The translations under genes and the position numbers were made by a program. Shown one piece after another: positions 1 to 7,031 of a DNA stretch of 19,743 nt (positions within the stretch are counted from its first letter, which is position 1; every line of letters starts with the position of its first letter). This stretch comes from SHLQ01 sp964196045 (GTDB lineage: Bacteria > Actinomycetota > Acidimicrobiia > Acidimicrobiales > SHLQ01), in the NCBI GenBank assembly GCA_964196045.1, contig CAXMRH010000261.1, positions 1-19,743 on the forward strand, given 5' to 3'. The notes beneath the pieces are model-generated. The model saw nothing but the letters and a program-made list of their open reading frames with translations, searched no databases and had not been told where the DNA came from.

Positions 1-126
1 CCTGCTCAGCTCGCCCTCACCGGTCCTTCTGAGCTCTCGATGTCCCTAGGGCTGACCGGAGCGGCACTCACGCTCGCCGGTGTTGCGGCTCTCATGGCCG
101 CTCGTCGGAGCGAAGAGGACTACTAG
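1..126 (+). CDS. C-terminal end of a LAXTG sortase-anchored surface protein (5' end outside window)
   Basis: Only the last 41 residues are present; the reading frame is open from base 1 to a TAG stop. They contain LALTG, then a hydrophobic stretch (roughly SLGLTGAALTLAGVAALMA), then a positively charged tail ARRSEEDY. This order (pentapeptide, membrane span, charged tail) is a cell-wall sorting signal. LALTG fits LAXTG, the signal of class E sortases common in high-GC actinobacteria, rather than classical LPXTG. The protein would be exported, cleaved in this motif and linked to the cell wall. The extracellular domain, and therefore its function, lies outside the window. A strong terminator follows at once, so this is the last gene of its transcript. 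Confidence 0.75.
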   Translation, partial: PAQLALTGPSELSMSLGLTGAALTLAGVAALMAARRSEEDY

Positions 127-150
127 CTAGAATCGAAACCCTGATCAAGA

Positions 151-189
151 CCGATGCCCTCGCCTCTGGCGGGGGCATCGGACGTTTTT
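151..189 (+). terminator. Rho-independent terminator of the surface-protein gene
   Basis: A perfect 9-bp stem, CCGATGCCC (151-159) with GGGCATCGG (173-181), has a 13-base loop and is followed by a run of five T at 185-189. It lies 25 bases past the stop codon of the LAXTG protein. Confidence 0.85.
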
Positions 190-307
190 CGAGGAGTCGA
201 AAGTTTGTCCAGATATTGTCACTTTCGGTGCAAATCGCCCTTGCGGTAACGAGCCGTGGGCTGATACCACTGGGAGTTACTCAACACGACCCAGGAGTAC
301 CCCCGAC

Positions 308-934
308 ATGTCCTCAAAGAAGATTCGCGCCGCGGCCCTCGCCGTACTGGTCTTTGCAGGGGGGGCAGCCGCTGCTGGATCAAGTCCCGCAGGAGCTCAA
401 GACGGCCTAGGCCATTGCAACGGCAAGCCCGGGACGATCCCGATAATTGACGGCGTCGCGACCGGTACCGATGGCGACGACGTGATCGTCGGCACCGATG
501 GCAACGATGTGATCAACGGTCGCAAGGGCAACGACACGATTTGTGGGCTGCTTGGCAAGGACGAGATTCGTGGCGCTGCCGGTGCTGATTGGATCAACGG
601 CGGCGGCGGCGGCGACAAGATCTGGGGTGGCTCCGGTAACGACATTCTTCAAGGTGGTGACGGCTGGGACCGTATGTTTGGTGGCAACGGCAAAGACACC
701 ATGGATGGCGGCGGGGGCAACGACTTCATGCGTGGCAACGGCTGGGCTGACACGATGAGTGGCAATGATGGCAACGACAACATCAATGGCGGTCTTCACG
801 ACGATCTGCTGATTGGCAACGCGGGCTCCGACACGCTGCGTGGATCCCTCGGCAACAACACGTGCTGGGACCTCGATCCCGACACCGAGCACGGTGGTTG
901 CGATAAGAACAATTTCGACCAGTGGCCGGCCTAG
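308..934 (+). CDS. Secreted RTX-type calcium-binding repeat protein
   Basis: A 208-residue protein. Residues 1-30 form a signal peptide: KK near the start, a hydrophobic core around ALAVLVFAGGAAAA, and cleavage probably after AGA at residue 30. Residues about 50-180 are nearly all RTX nonapeptides of the type GGxGxDxxx (for example GTDGDDVIV, GGSGNDILQ, GGGGNDFMR), which fold into a calcium-binding beta-roll. Cysteines at 37, 79 and near the C-terminus suggest disulfides in an exported protein. No enzymatic domain is attached and the protein is short for an RTX effector, so it is probably a structural or adhesion-like secreted protein; its role is unknown. AGGAG (293-297) lies 10 bases before the ATG and supports this start. 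The gene stands alone; export by Sec or Tat is inferred from the signal peptide, so no dedicated type I exporter is implied. Confidence 0.85.
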   Translation: MSSKKIRAAALAVLVFAGGAAAAGSSPAGAQDGLGHCNGKPGTIPIIDGVATGTDGDDVIVGTDGNDVINGRKGNDTICGLLGKDEIRGAAGADWINGGGGGDKIWGGSGNDILQGGDGWDRMFGGNGKDTMDGGGGNDFMRGNGWADTMSGNDGNDNINGGLHDDLLIGNAGSDTLRGSLGNNTCWDLDPDTEHGGCDKNNFDQWPA

Positions 935-954
935 CCCAAGTTCTTCCACCCAAG

Positions 955-1018
955 GCTCACGTTGGCAAGCTAGCCGGGCTCGGCCCATGAACTTCCGCGG
1001 ATGTCGGGCGGAAATCTC
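955..1018. repeat. Intergenic repeat, copy 1
   Basis: Bases 955-990 match 5326-5361 with three mismatches and one gap. Bases 988-1012 match 5388-5412 exactly over 25 bp (TGAACTTCCGCGGATGTCGG and the next five bases). The copies are in the same orientation and lie on either side of the ABC-transporter operon. The element is non-coding and probably belongs to a dispersed family in this genome. Confidence 0.6.
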
Positions 1019-1043
1019 GGCGTGTCATTTAGATCTCCGCGGA

Positions 1044-1703
1044 TCATCGAAGCGGAAGGATCGCGCCGTCGCTGAGACCGAGCACGACATCACAACGATC
1101 GATGACCCGAAGATCATGCGTCGCGACTATCACGGCAGAACCCGAAGCAGCGCATGTTGCGAGCGAGTCGACAATTCGATTCATATTCACTTCGTCCTGA
1201 TGGCTCGTCGGCTCATCGGCAACAAGGATGGTTGGTGCAGTGATGAGAGCCCGTGCCACAGCGGCCCGCTGCTGTTCTCCGAGCGAGGTCTCGCTCGGAG
1301 ACCGCTCGGCAAGGGCGGCGATCCCGAGAGTGTCCATCAACTCGATCGCCGAATGCAACGTCTCGCGGCCGAAGCGAAGTGGAAGAGCAATGTTCTCGAG
1401 CATGCTGAGTTCGTTGAGCAATCCAAGCGATTGAGGCACGATCGCCAGAACGCCCCAGTCGCCGGAGGATGGCACGCCATGTATGGAACCTTCGTCGGGT
1501 TCGTCTCCTCCGATGATCATGTTGAGCAACGTGGTCTTCCCCGATCCGGAGGGGCCGATCAGGGCGGTCATGGTCCCCGGCCATAGCTCGAAGGTCGCGT
1601 CCGTTACAGCGGTCACGATCTCGCTGCCCCGCAGATAACGCCTGCTTACGCCTTCGACACGAACCGTTGGCTCTGCTTGCATGGCTGTCCGAGACGGTGT
1701 CAT
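1044..1703 (-). CDS. ABC transporter ATP-binding protein (MacB/LolD-like), second ATPase of the operon
   Basis: A 219-residue nucleotide-binding domain. It shows Walker A GPSGSGKTT at 50-58, Q-loop VPQS with Gln91, Walker B ILVADE at 159-164 and the switch histidine in ATHD (His196). The signature is SLGEQQR (about 140-146) where LSGGEQQR is usual, and the D-loop is SHQD instead of SALD, so part of the ATP site is degenerate. The ATG overlaps the TGA of the upstream ATPase gene (ATGA) and follows an excellent ribosome site, GGAGG, so translation is coupled. The family powers FtsX/MacB-type permeases that act on envelope substrates by mechanotransmission. It probably pairs with the neighbouring ATPase under the permease encoded just upstream. 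The substrate cannot be told from sequence. Confidence 0.85.
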   Translation of the reverse strand: MTPSRTAMQAEPTVRVEGVSRRYLRGSEIVTAVTDATFELWPGTMTALIGPSGSGKTTLLNMIIGGDEPDEGSIHGVPSSGDWGVLAIVPQSLGLLNELSMLENIALPLRFGRETLHSAIELMDTLGIAALAERSPSETSLGEQQRAAVARALITAPTILVADEPTSHQDEVNMNRIVDSLATCAASGSAVIVATHDLRVIDRCDVVLGLSDGAILPLR

Positions 1704-2530
1704 GGTTCCTCCACGGTGAGGCGACGGTTGGTGGGGTCCCAGGACAGACGGGCGCGGTTGTCGGAAAAGTGCTCATGGACGTGAGCAGGCAATTGAATCC
1801 GACCAGCCTGGTCGATGACGGCCAACTCCGAGTCCCCCACGGTGACCGATGACACCGACCCATCACGCAGGGTCACGACCTCGTCGACCCGTTCGATCAC
1901 TCGCTGGTCGTGCGTGGCGACGAGAACTGTGATTCCCGTCGCCGCGAGCCGCGCTATTGCGTCGAGCACTCGGTCGCTGCTGTTGCTGTCGAGCTCTGCG
2001 GTTGGTTCGTCGGCGATGATGATCGCCGGACGCCCGACTGCGCCACGGGCGAACGCGAGCCGCTGTTGTTCACCTCCAGAGAGTTGGTTCGGGAAGTTCG
2101 TAGATCGCGCTTCCAGTCCCAGCATCTCGAGCATCTCGGCGGCTGCATGTCGCCCGACGCGTCGGCGGGCCGCCACCCGCGCCACCTGATCGATCGCGGT
2201 GAGATGGCTGAGCAGGTTGTCGCTCGGTCTCGGGTGTACGTGCGACAACAATCTGGCGCGCACCGAGGCACGCGCTCCCCGAGACAACCGCGCCAAGTTC
2301 GTGCCGTTGATATAGACGTCGCCCGCCGATGGCTCGTCGAGCCCAGCGATCATTCGCAGCAGCGATGACTTGCCGCTTCCGGAAGGACCGACCACCGCGA
2401 CGGTCCGGCCGGCATAGATCGTCAGGTCGACCCCGCGGATGGCTTGGACTCGGCCACCGGCCGACTCGAAGACGCGCAGGAGGTTCGCGCATTCGACGAT
2501 TGCCGTCGGTGCACGTGCGTCATGTTCCAC
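1700..2530 (-). CDS. ABC transporter ATP-binding protein with C-terminal extension, first ATPase of the operon
   Basis: A 276-residue protein from the GTG at 2530, chosen because it overlaps the permease stop by 11 bases and has GAGGTG just upstream. A longer frame to 2608 would overlap the permease far more and has no ribosome site. Walker A is GPSGSGKS (48-55), signature LSGGEQQR (150-157), Walker B IIIADE, and the switch histidine is in ATHD (His207). At the Q-loop position the sequence reads SHVHPRPSDNL, so the usual glutamine appears to be missing. After the ATPase core there is a tail of about 50 residues with VIDQAGRIQLP, resembling the strand-turn of SpoVT/AbrB-type domains. It sits between the permease and the second ATPase genes in one overlapping operon. 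Confidence 0.85.
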   Translation of the reverse strand: MEHDARAPTAIVECANLLRVFESAGGRVQAIRGVDLTIYAGRTVAVVGPSGSGKSSLLRMIAGLDEPSAGDVYINGTNLARLSRGARASVRARLLSHVHPRPSDNLLSHLTAIDQVARVAARRRVGRHAAAEMLEMLGLEARSTNFPNQLSGGEQQRLAFARGAVGRPAIIIADEPTAELDSNSSDRVLDAIARLAATGITVLVATHDQRVIERVDEVVTLRDGSVSSVTVGDSELAVIDQAGRIQLPAHVHEHFSDNRARLSWDPTNRRLTVEEP

Positions 2531-5195
2531 GGAGCACCTCACTGTAGGAAATCTGGGCCGTGGATCGCTGGCTCCACAGCCCGGCGGCAACGATGACCGC
2601 GATTGCACCGGTGCCGATGCCGGCCAGCACGGGCAGTGAGATCTGCAGTCCGACGTCCGGCGGGATCTTCGGGTCGGGCTCGAACCGACCGAACGTTCGA
2701 TTGGCCAACAGCAGCGCGGATGTGGTGCCCGCGATCAGCGCGAACACCATCAGTCCCAGGAGTTCGACGACCGCCGCTATCCGAGCGGTCGCTGCGCTGA
2801 GCCCCATCCGCTGCATCATGGCCTCGGACAACTGCACGGCTGTTCGACGCTCCGAGAGGTAGAACAGCAAGGTCCCGAGACCGGAAAGAGCCGCGATGAT
2901 GGCGAGCAGCGACAAGTACTCGAACGTCCACCGAGCGGCCCGATTGCCCACGACATCGCGCTGCGAGGCAATGGTCATTACGTCTCGATACTTGAGCCCG
3001 CGAGCGTCGAGATCCTGGGTCAGGGTGTCGGCATCGAGTTGCGAGACGAGGATGTTGGCGAACCTCAGTGTCGGTGACCTGTACAGCGCAGCCCAATCGT
3101 CCGTGTCGACATCGGACGGGCGCGCCCGCTCATGCAATCGAAGTGTCGCGGCTTCGAGATGATCGGAACGCACAACGAGGGTTGGAAACGTCTGCGATGC
3201 GAGCGGTATTGAGTCGAGCTCGGCCACAACTTCGTATGACAGCACGCTGAACGTTCCAAAACCGCCCTCGGCCGGCACCGCTCGCCGACCGACCGCGATT
3301 GCCGCCACATCGGCGGTGGCCACCGGTGAGTCGAGCGCCTCCAACATATCGACCGGGGTGGAACCGAACAGCGGGTCCCACGACACGCCATCGGAATAGG
3401 TGTCCGGATCGAGCACCAACACGGTGATGGTGGCATTGCCAATTGTCAGCAGCGTGGTTTCCCTCTTGATAATCGTGGTCCGCTCCGGCAGCACGAAGCT
3501 GTCCTTCGTGACCATTCGAAGGCTGGTCTCGCCGCCGACGACCGTGATCGTCTTGGCTTCGGACGCCGTCTCTAGCGAACCGACTAGCACACTTGAGAAC
3601 ACCATGAGTCCGAGAGCGATGCCCATTGCGACCGACAGGAGTAGAGCGCTCGTTTCGGCCGCGGTGATGCGTCGCCATGCGAGGAAAAGTGCGGTTGGAA
3701 GTGTGCCGCCGGTGCGGCGCACGCGACGCATCACCGCCCGCGTGGCCAGGGTGATGACGCCGACGCTCGCAGCCAGCCCGACGAGCGGGAAGGCAACGAC
3801 CAACAGATCGACTTCTTGTTGGCGCGATGCCGACCCCACTTGAATCCAACCGGCGATAGCCAGTCCGATTACAAGCAACAACCAAGCCGGCCGAAGGCTG
3901 CTGGCGCTCGTCCTGTCAAGGATTCGAATAGCCATCATCGAGGTGACGAACGCCGCCAGCGCCAATCCAGCGACAACCGTGGCAACAAGTTGTTGGGTAT
4001 CGATGGCACCTCGGTTGATCGAAGCTGGAGGCCCGAAGCCGGAAACGAGCGCGATGGCCCCGAGAACGCCGAGCGCAGCTCCGATGATGGCAAATGGTGC
4101 ATATTGGCCCACGGCCCGGGCCGCGAATTTCCATCCGGGGTCGCCGTCGGAACGGAGCAGTCGGAATTCGGTGTCTCGTTTGCGTACGGCGAACGCTGCG
4201 CCTGTTGACGTGATCAACAGACCGATGATGATCCCGGCGACTGCGGTGGTCTGGATCGGCTGTTCGAGCTCGGCGACCACGATGTTCGCCTGGTCTCGCA
4301 CATCGAAGAGGCTCGTTCGCATCGTTGGGACCTCGGCACCGGCACCACTGAACATCGCCAGGGCGTCAACCACGGCTGGCGATTGTGTGTACGAGCGCTC
4401 GATGTCGTTATACAGGAATGCCAACCCCACGAGCGTGTTGTGGGTGTCCGGAACTCGGTCGAGCGCGGCGTCCCATCGAACATCTCCGACCACACCCAAT
4501 CGGGTCATCAACGATTCAGGGACGACGAAGAGCTCGCGTAAGGGCCCAGCGAGGGCCGAGACGTAGGTTGGAACCAGCGTCGAAGGAACGTCGTTCCAGT
4601 ACGGGTCGCGCTCGCCCTGCCAGAGGTTCGCATAGACCCCCGCGATGCGAACCGAAACGCTGTCGTCGATAGTCACTTCGTCGTCGGGGGCAAGTCCGAA
4701 CTGCTCAGCGACGCGCTCGGAGATCCACATACCTTCGGTGGTGGTATCGCCTTCGAGCACGTTCAGGGCTCCGATCGAACCGGCACGTTGAAACAGAGTG
4801 CCATTCGATCCGATGAGCGAAGATCGTGTGTCCTCCTCGGTCACGGGTGAACTTAGACCGACCTGCGCTACCGAGATCGTGCGTGTCGGCTCCCCGAGCA
4901 ACGGTATATCGTCGATACGACGGCCCAACGCGGTGTCCATCGCATCGATCGATTCGACCGTTATCGCGCCGCCGGAGGCGGTCACGGCGACACCGAGTTG
5001 GCCGGGGTTCTGGTCGAGAAGCTGTTGGCTGATGGTGTCTGCCGCTGATTCTCGAAACAGGTCAGCGCTTGTCGCCATCAGCGATGGGACGGCGAAGGAA
5101 GCCACCAACGCGACGGCCAGCCCCGCGGAACGCCACGGCTGAGCCATCCAACGCGCGAACTCGGCGAGCCGTCGGGATGAACCGCGCAGCTCCAT
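2520..5195 (-). CDS. FtsX/MacB-family ABC transporter permease (large, double FtsX domain)
   Basis: An 891-residue membrane protein. A first span at about 23-42 is followed by an extracytoplasmic domain of about 270 residues. Spans near 315-337, 363-387 and 403-425 form the first FtsX-type core. Two more spans near 434-483 and one near 510-535 lead into a second extracytoplasmic domain, and three C-terminal spans (about 760-785, 800-825, 848-870) form the second core. This duplicated layout is typical of large actinobacterial FtsX permeases, which couple ATP hydrolysis to movements outside the membrane rather than classical transport. The stop overlaps the next gene, an ATPase. No clear Shine-Dalgarno precedes the ATG, but the stop of a 29-codon ORF lies only 10 bases upstream, so translation may be coupled to that ORF. 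The substrate is unknown. Confidence 0.85.
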   Translation of the reverse strand: MELRGSSRRLAEFARWMAQPWRSAGLAVALVASFAVPSLMATSADLFRESAADTISQQLLDQNPGQLGVAVTASGGAITVESIDAMDTALGRRIDDIPLLGEPTRTISVAQVGLSSPVTEEDTRSSLIGSNGTLFQRAGSIGALNVLEGDTTTEGMWISERVAEQFGLAPDDEVTIDDSVSVRIAGVYANLWQGERDPYWNDVPSTLVPTYVSALAGPLRELFVVPESLMTRLGVVGDVRWDAALDRVPDTHNTLVGLAFLYNDIERSYTQSPAVVDALAMFSGAGAEVPTMRTSLFDVRDQANIVVAELEQPIQTTAVAGIIIGLLITSTGAAFAVRKRDTEFRLLRSDGDPGWKFAARAVGQYAPFAIIGAALGVLGAIALVSGFGPPASINRGAIDTQQLVATVVAGLALAAFVTSMMAIRILDRTSASSLRPAWLLLVIGLAIAGWIQVGSASRQQEVDLLVVAFPLVGLAASVGVITLATRAVMRRVRRTGGTLPTALFLAWRRITAAETSALLLSVAMGIALGLMVFSSVLVGSLETASEAKTITVVGGETSLRMVTKDSFVLPERTTIIKRETTLLTIGNATITVLVLDPDTYSDGVSWDPLFGSTPVDMLEALDSPVATADVAAIAVGRRAVPAEGGFGTFSVLSYEVVAELDSIPLASQTFPTLVVRSDHLEAATLRLHERARPSDVDTDDWAALYRSPTLRFANILVSQLDADTLTQDLDARGLKYRDVMTIASQRDVVGNRAARWTFEYLSLLAIIAALSGLGTLLFYLSERRTAVQLSEAMMQRMGLSAATARIAAVVELLGLMVFALIAGTTSALLLANRTFGRFEPDPKIPPDVGLQISLPVLAGIGTGAIAVIVAAGLWSQRSTAQISYSEVLRGT

Positions 5196-5205
5196 CGGTG
5201 ATCAG

Positions 5206-5295
5206 TCAGGCCACCGTGAAGCTGGAACAACCGGAGGCAGCAACCTCGTGGTCGCGCTCACGGTAATTGGAAGTGCGGTCTTCGGTGATCGTCAT
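5206..5295 (-). CDS. Putative 29-residue leader or precursor peptide ahead of the ABC operon
   Basis: A short ATG-to-TGA frame ends 10 bases before the permease start. The peptide begins MTITEDRTSNYRERDHEV and ends AASGCSSFTVA: a charged N-terminal two thirds and a small-residue C-terminus with one Cys and several Ser/Thr. Third codon positions are moderately G/C rich, in keeping with coding. There is no Shine-Dalgarno, but a TANNNT box (TACAGT) ends six bases before the ATG, as expected for leaderless mRNA. It could be the substrate or signal peptide of the exporter, or a leader ORF coupling translation to the permease. It matches no family I can name and may be chance. Confidence 0.35.
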   Translation of the reverse strand: MTITEDRTSNYRERDHEVAASGCSSFTVA

Positions 5296-5301
5296 AACGA
5301 A

Positions 5302-5330
5302 ACTGTACGTGCTGTCGACGGTGGCGCTCA
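5302..5330 (-). promoter_or_regulatory. Candidate leaderless promoter of the ABC operon
   Basis: On the minus strand, a -10-like TACAGT (5302-5307) is preceded by 17 bases and a weak -35-like TGAGCG (5325-5330). Transcription would start at or next to the ATG of the 29-codon ORF. The -35 match is poor. Confidence 0.25.
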
Positions 5331-5480
5331 CGTAGACAAGCTAGCCCGGCTCGGCCATGAAGTCAGGCGCCGAGCTGGAGGCCCAAGTGAACTTCCGCGG
5401 ATGTCGGGCGGACGTCCCGACGTCAGACTGAGCCGCAGGCCCAAGTGAACTCCCGCTGACGTCGGGCGGGAGTCCCGACA
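5326..5480. repeat. Intergenic repeat, copy 2, with tandem hairpin units
   Basis: Bases 5326-5361 and 5388-5412 repeat the element at 955-1012, with 26 extra bases between the two blocks. Within it, two tandem units start with GCCCAAGTGAACT at 5381 and 5439 (58-base period). Each can fold; in the second, CTCCCGC (5450-5456) pairs with GCGGGAG (5466-5472). No coding signal is evident. It could act as a terminator-like or REP-like element. Confidence 0.6.
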
Positions 5481-5500
5481 TGAAATAGTCCCGATGTGTG

Positions 5501-5547
5501 GTGGTAGGCCGCCCGGGACTCGAACCCGGCACCTTGGGATTAAAAGT
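5501..5547 (-). repeat. Orphan 3' half of tRNA-Lys: distal attachment-site repeat (att)
   Basis: These 47 bases are identical to 18441-18487, the 3' part of the intact tRNA-Lys gene. They run from the anticodon loop through the T arm and acceptor strand to the encoded CCA. The 5' half of the tRNA is absent here, so this is not a functional tRNA. Such a copy at the far end of an insertion is what tyrosine recombinases leave when they use a tRNA gene as attB. Confidence 0.9.
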
Positions 5548-5763
5548 TGCGCTTGGTCGGTTCGGAGCGGTCCGACCACATCCGGTTTGATCCGACTTGG
5601 TGCTGGTGGTGCGGGGTTTTCGGCTCGCAGTAGTCGTGTTCGTCCGGGCTAATCCGGGTTCGTTCGCGGTAGTTCGTTAGCAAACTGTTAGCAGCGGCAC
5701 TGCCGTTCGTGCGACTTCGATGTCGCGTTCGACCCCTGCTACAGAGTCAAAGGACAGAACGTC
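5548..5763. other. Non-coding DNA inside the left attachment site
   Basis: I see no gene. On the minus strand there is a GCTAAC-AGTTT-GCTAAC direct repeat (5677-5693 region). Its TGTTAGCAGCGGC part recurs at 18364-18376 near the other end, in the same orientation. This fits attachment-site arm DNA, or the remains of an integrase region that was deleted. Confidence 0.4.
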
Positions 5764-6220
5764 GTGTCCCAGGCCATTACCCTGCTACTCGATCGCCGAC
5801 GCCATGGTGACATGCCATCGAGGTCGCAATCGTCACGGCCTGCAGGCATTTCCAGCTTGCGTCGCACGCAGGCTGGGTCCAGAGTCTTCCAACCGGATGC
5901 CTTGCCCGTGAGGGCGCCGCGCGATCAGACGCCATTTGGCGGACCCGAAGCGGTCAAGGTGTTCTACCGGCCAACGTTCGGAGGCGATGTCCGCGCCGAG
6001 ACCCTTTCCGGAATCGAACAGGGCGACATGTCGTCGTGGAAAACCGGCTCTCTGGAACGCTTCCAGGTGGGCGCTCCTACTTCGTCGACCAAGCCGTGCG
6101 ACACCGGTGGCGGGACGGGCTTCTGGTCGAATACGGAACTACAACGATGCACCAGTCGTCGATGGAGAGCCGGTCACCTTCGACGACTTCCTCGCTCTCA
6201 TCAGCGGTCGAACGGACTGA
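5764..6220 (+). pseudogene. Frameshifted remnant of an unrecognised gene
   Basis: Protein-like sequence continues across three frames. From the GTG at 5764 one frame reads to about 6068 and includes EAVKVFYRPTFGGDVRAETL and MSSWKTGSLERF. Around 6066-6140 the plausible continuation moves to another frame (RSYFVDQAVRHRWRDGLLVE). From about 6140 to the TGA at 6220 it moves again (NYNDAPVVDGEPVTFDDFLA). Joined, these read like one compact soluble protein of about 150 residues broken by two indels. I cannot assign a family. Its decay next to the left attachment site fits an eroding island edge. The first 40 codons may not belong to the original gene. Confidence 0.45.
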
Positions 6221-6347
6221 GCGCCCAGCAGTCGTCATGACTCCAGCCAGTTGACCAGTTCGCGCTGAGCTCACCAGGCGATGCAATCCCCTCCGACACA
6301 ACAGGAACCCCCAAGCCAATGGCCCTGGCAGCGCCGAAAGCGCAGCT

Positions 6348-6941
6348 CTACTCGGCGGCGAGGAGCCGCTCGTAATCGTCCCATGTGTCCACGTCGAGCG
6401 GCGTCTCGTCGTTGATCTGCACGTGCACAGCCTCGAAGAGACCGGACTCCAGTAGCTTCCACACCGCCTTGTCGCCGTGTAGCTCTGCGAGCGCCGAGAA
6501 CACCGAACGAGATAGCCAGAACGGATGCCCAGTGCCGTCCGCGTAGTCCACGACCGCAATCTCGGCTCCACCATGGGCCGCCGTTCGAAGCGCGTCGACC
6601 GCTGCTAGCGGGACGTCGGGCTGATCGCCAAGAAAGAGAAAGAACCCGTCGGCAGTCGGATCGATAGCTGGCAGCGCTGACACGATCGATGACGAACAGC
6701 CATCGGCGTGATGCACGCTGTCGACAACTTCGACGTCCGAGAAGTCGACCGCTTCACGCACTTCGGGCGCCGCACCGCCAGTGGTAACGATCGTCTGTCG
6801 GAAACCGAAGCCGAGAACGTTGTCGATCGTGGCACCGAGCAGCGTCTTGCCCCGAAAGGCGAGCAGTTGTTTCGGCTGACCAAGGCGCCGCGATGATCCG
6901 GCAGCGAGCACAAGCGCCGTGATGCGCAGTTCGGCAGACAT
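6348..6941 (-). CDS. mocA: MocA-like molybdenum cofactor cytidylyltransferase
   Basis: A 197-residue protein of the MobA/MocA nucleotidyltransferase family. It shows LAAGSSRRLGQPKQLL (12-27), the nucleotide-binding signature; GDQP (105-108), the metal/substrate loop; GHPFWLSR (138-145); HGDKAVWKLL (155-164); and a terminal LDVDTWDDYERL. The HP(x)xxSR and HGDKxxxxLL elements are more like MocA (CTP, making molybdopterin cytosine dinucleotide, MCD) than MobA (GTP). Aerobic CODH uses MCD, so this gene probably supplies the cofactor of the CoxL protein encoded nearby. It is divergent from the XdhC-family gene at 7032, with about 90 bases between. No strong ribosome site precedes the ATG. Length is normal for the family. 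CTP rather than GTP use is inferred from motifs and context. Confidence 0.85.
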   Translation of the reverse strand: MSAELRITALVLAAGSSRRLGQPKQLLAFRGKTLLGATIDNVLGFGFRQTIVTTGGAAPEVREAVDFSDVEVVDSVHHADGCSSSIVSALPAIDPTADGFFLFLGDQPDVPLAAVDALRTAAHGGAEIAVVDYADGTGHPFWLSRSVFSALAELHGDKAVWKLLESGLFEAVHVQINDETPLDVDTWDDYERLLAAE

Positions 6942-7031
6942 GACGCTGACGATATCGAACTACGCTGACCCTCCGTGTACGGGATCGCTCTGAGCGTTGC
7001 TGCATGTCTACGGGGAGGGACTCGTGTTGAC

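Noticed and set aside
407..988. Long minus-strand frames across the RTX gene
   Set aside because: They mirror the GGxGxD repeat codons; the plus frame has a ribosome site, signal peptide and proper RTX motifs.
2531..2608. GTG at 2608 as the start of the first ATPase
   Set aside because: No ribosome site and an 89-base overlap with the permease; the GTG at 2530 with GAGGTG upstream fits the family start better.
5381..5480. CRISPR-like tandem repeat
   Set aside because: Only two 58-base units with internal dyads and no spacers or cas genes; it is a hairpin-type intergenic repeat.
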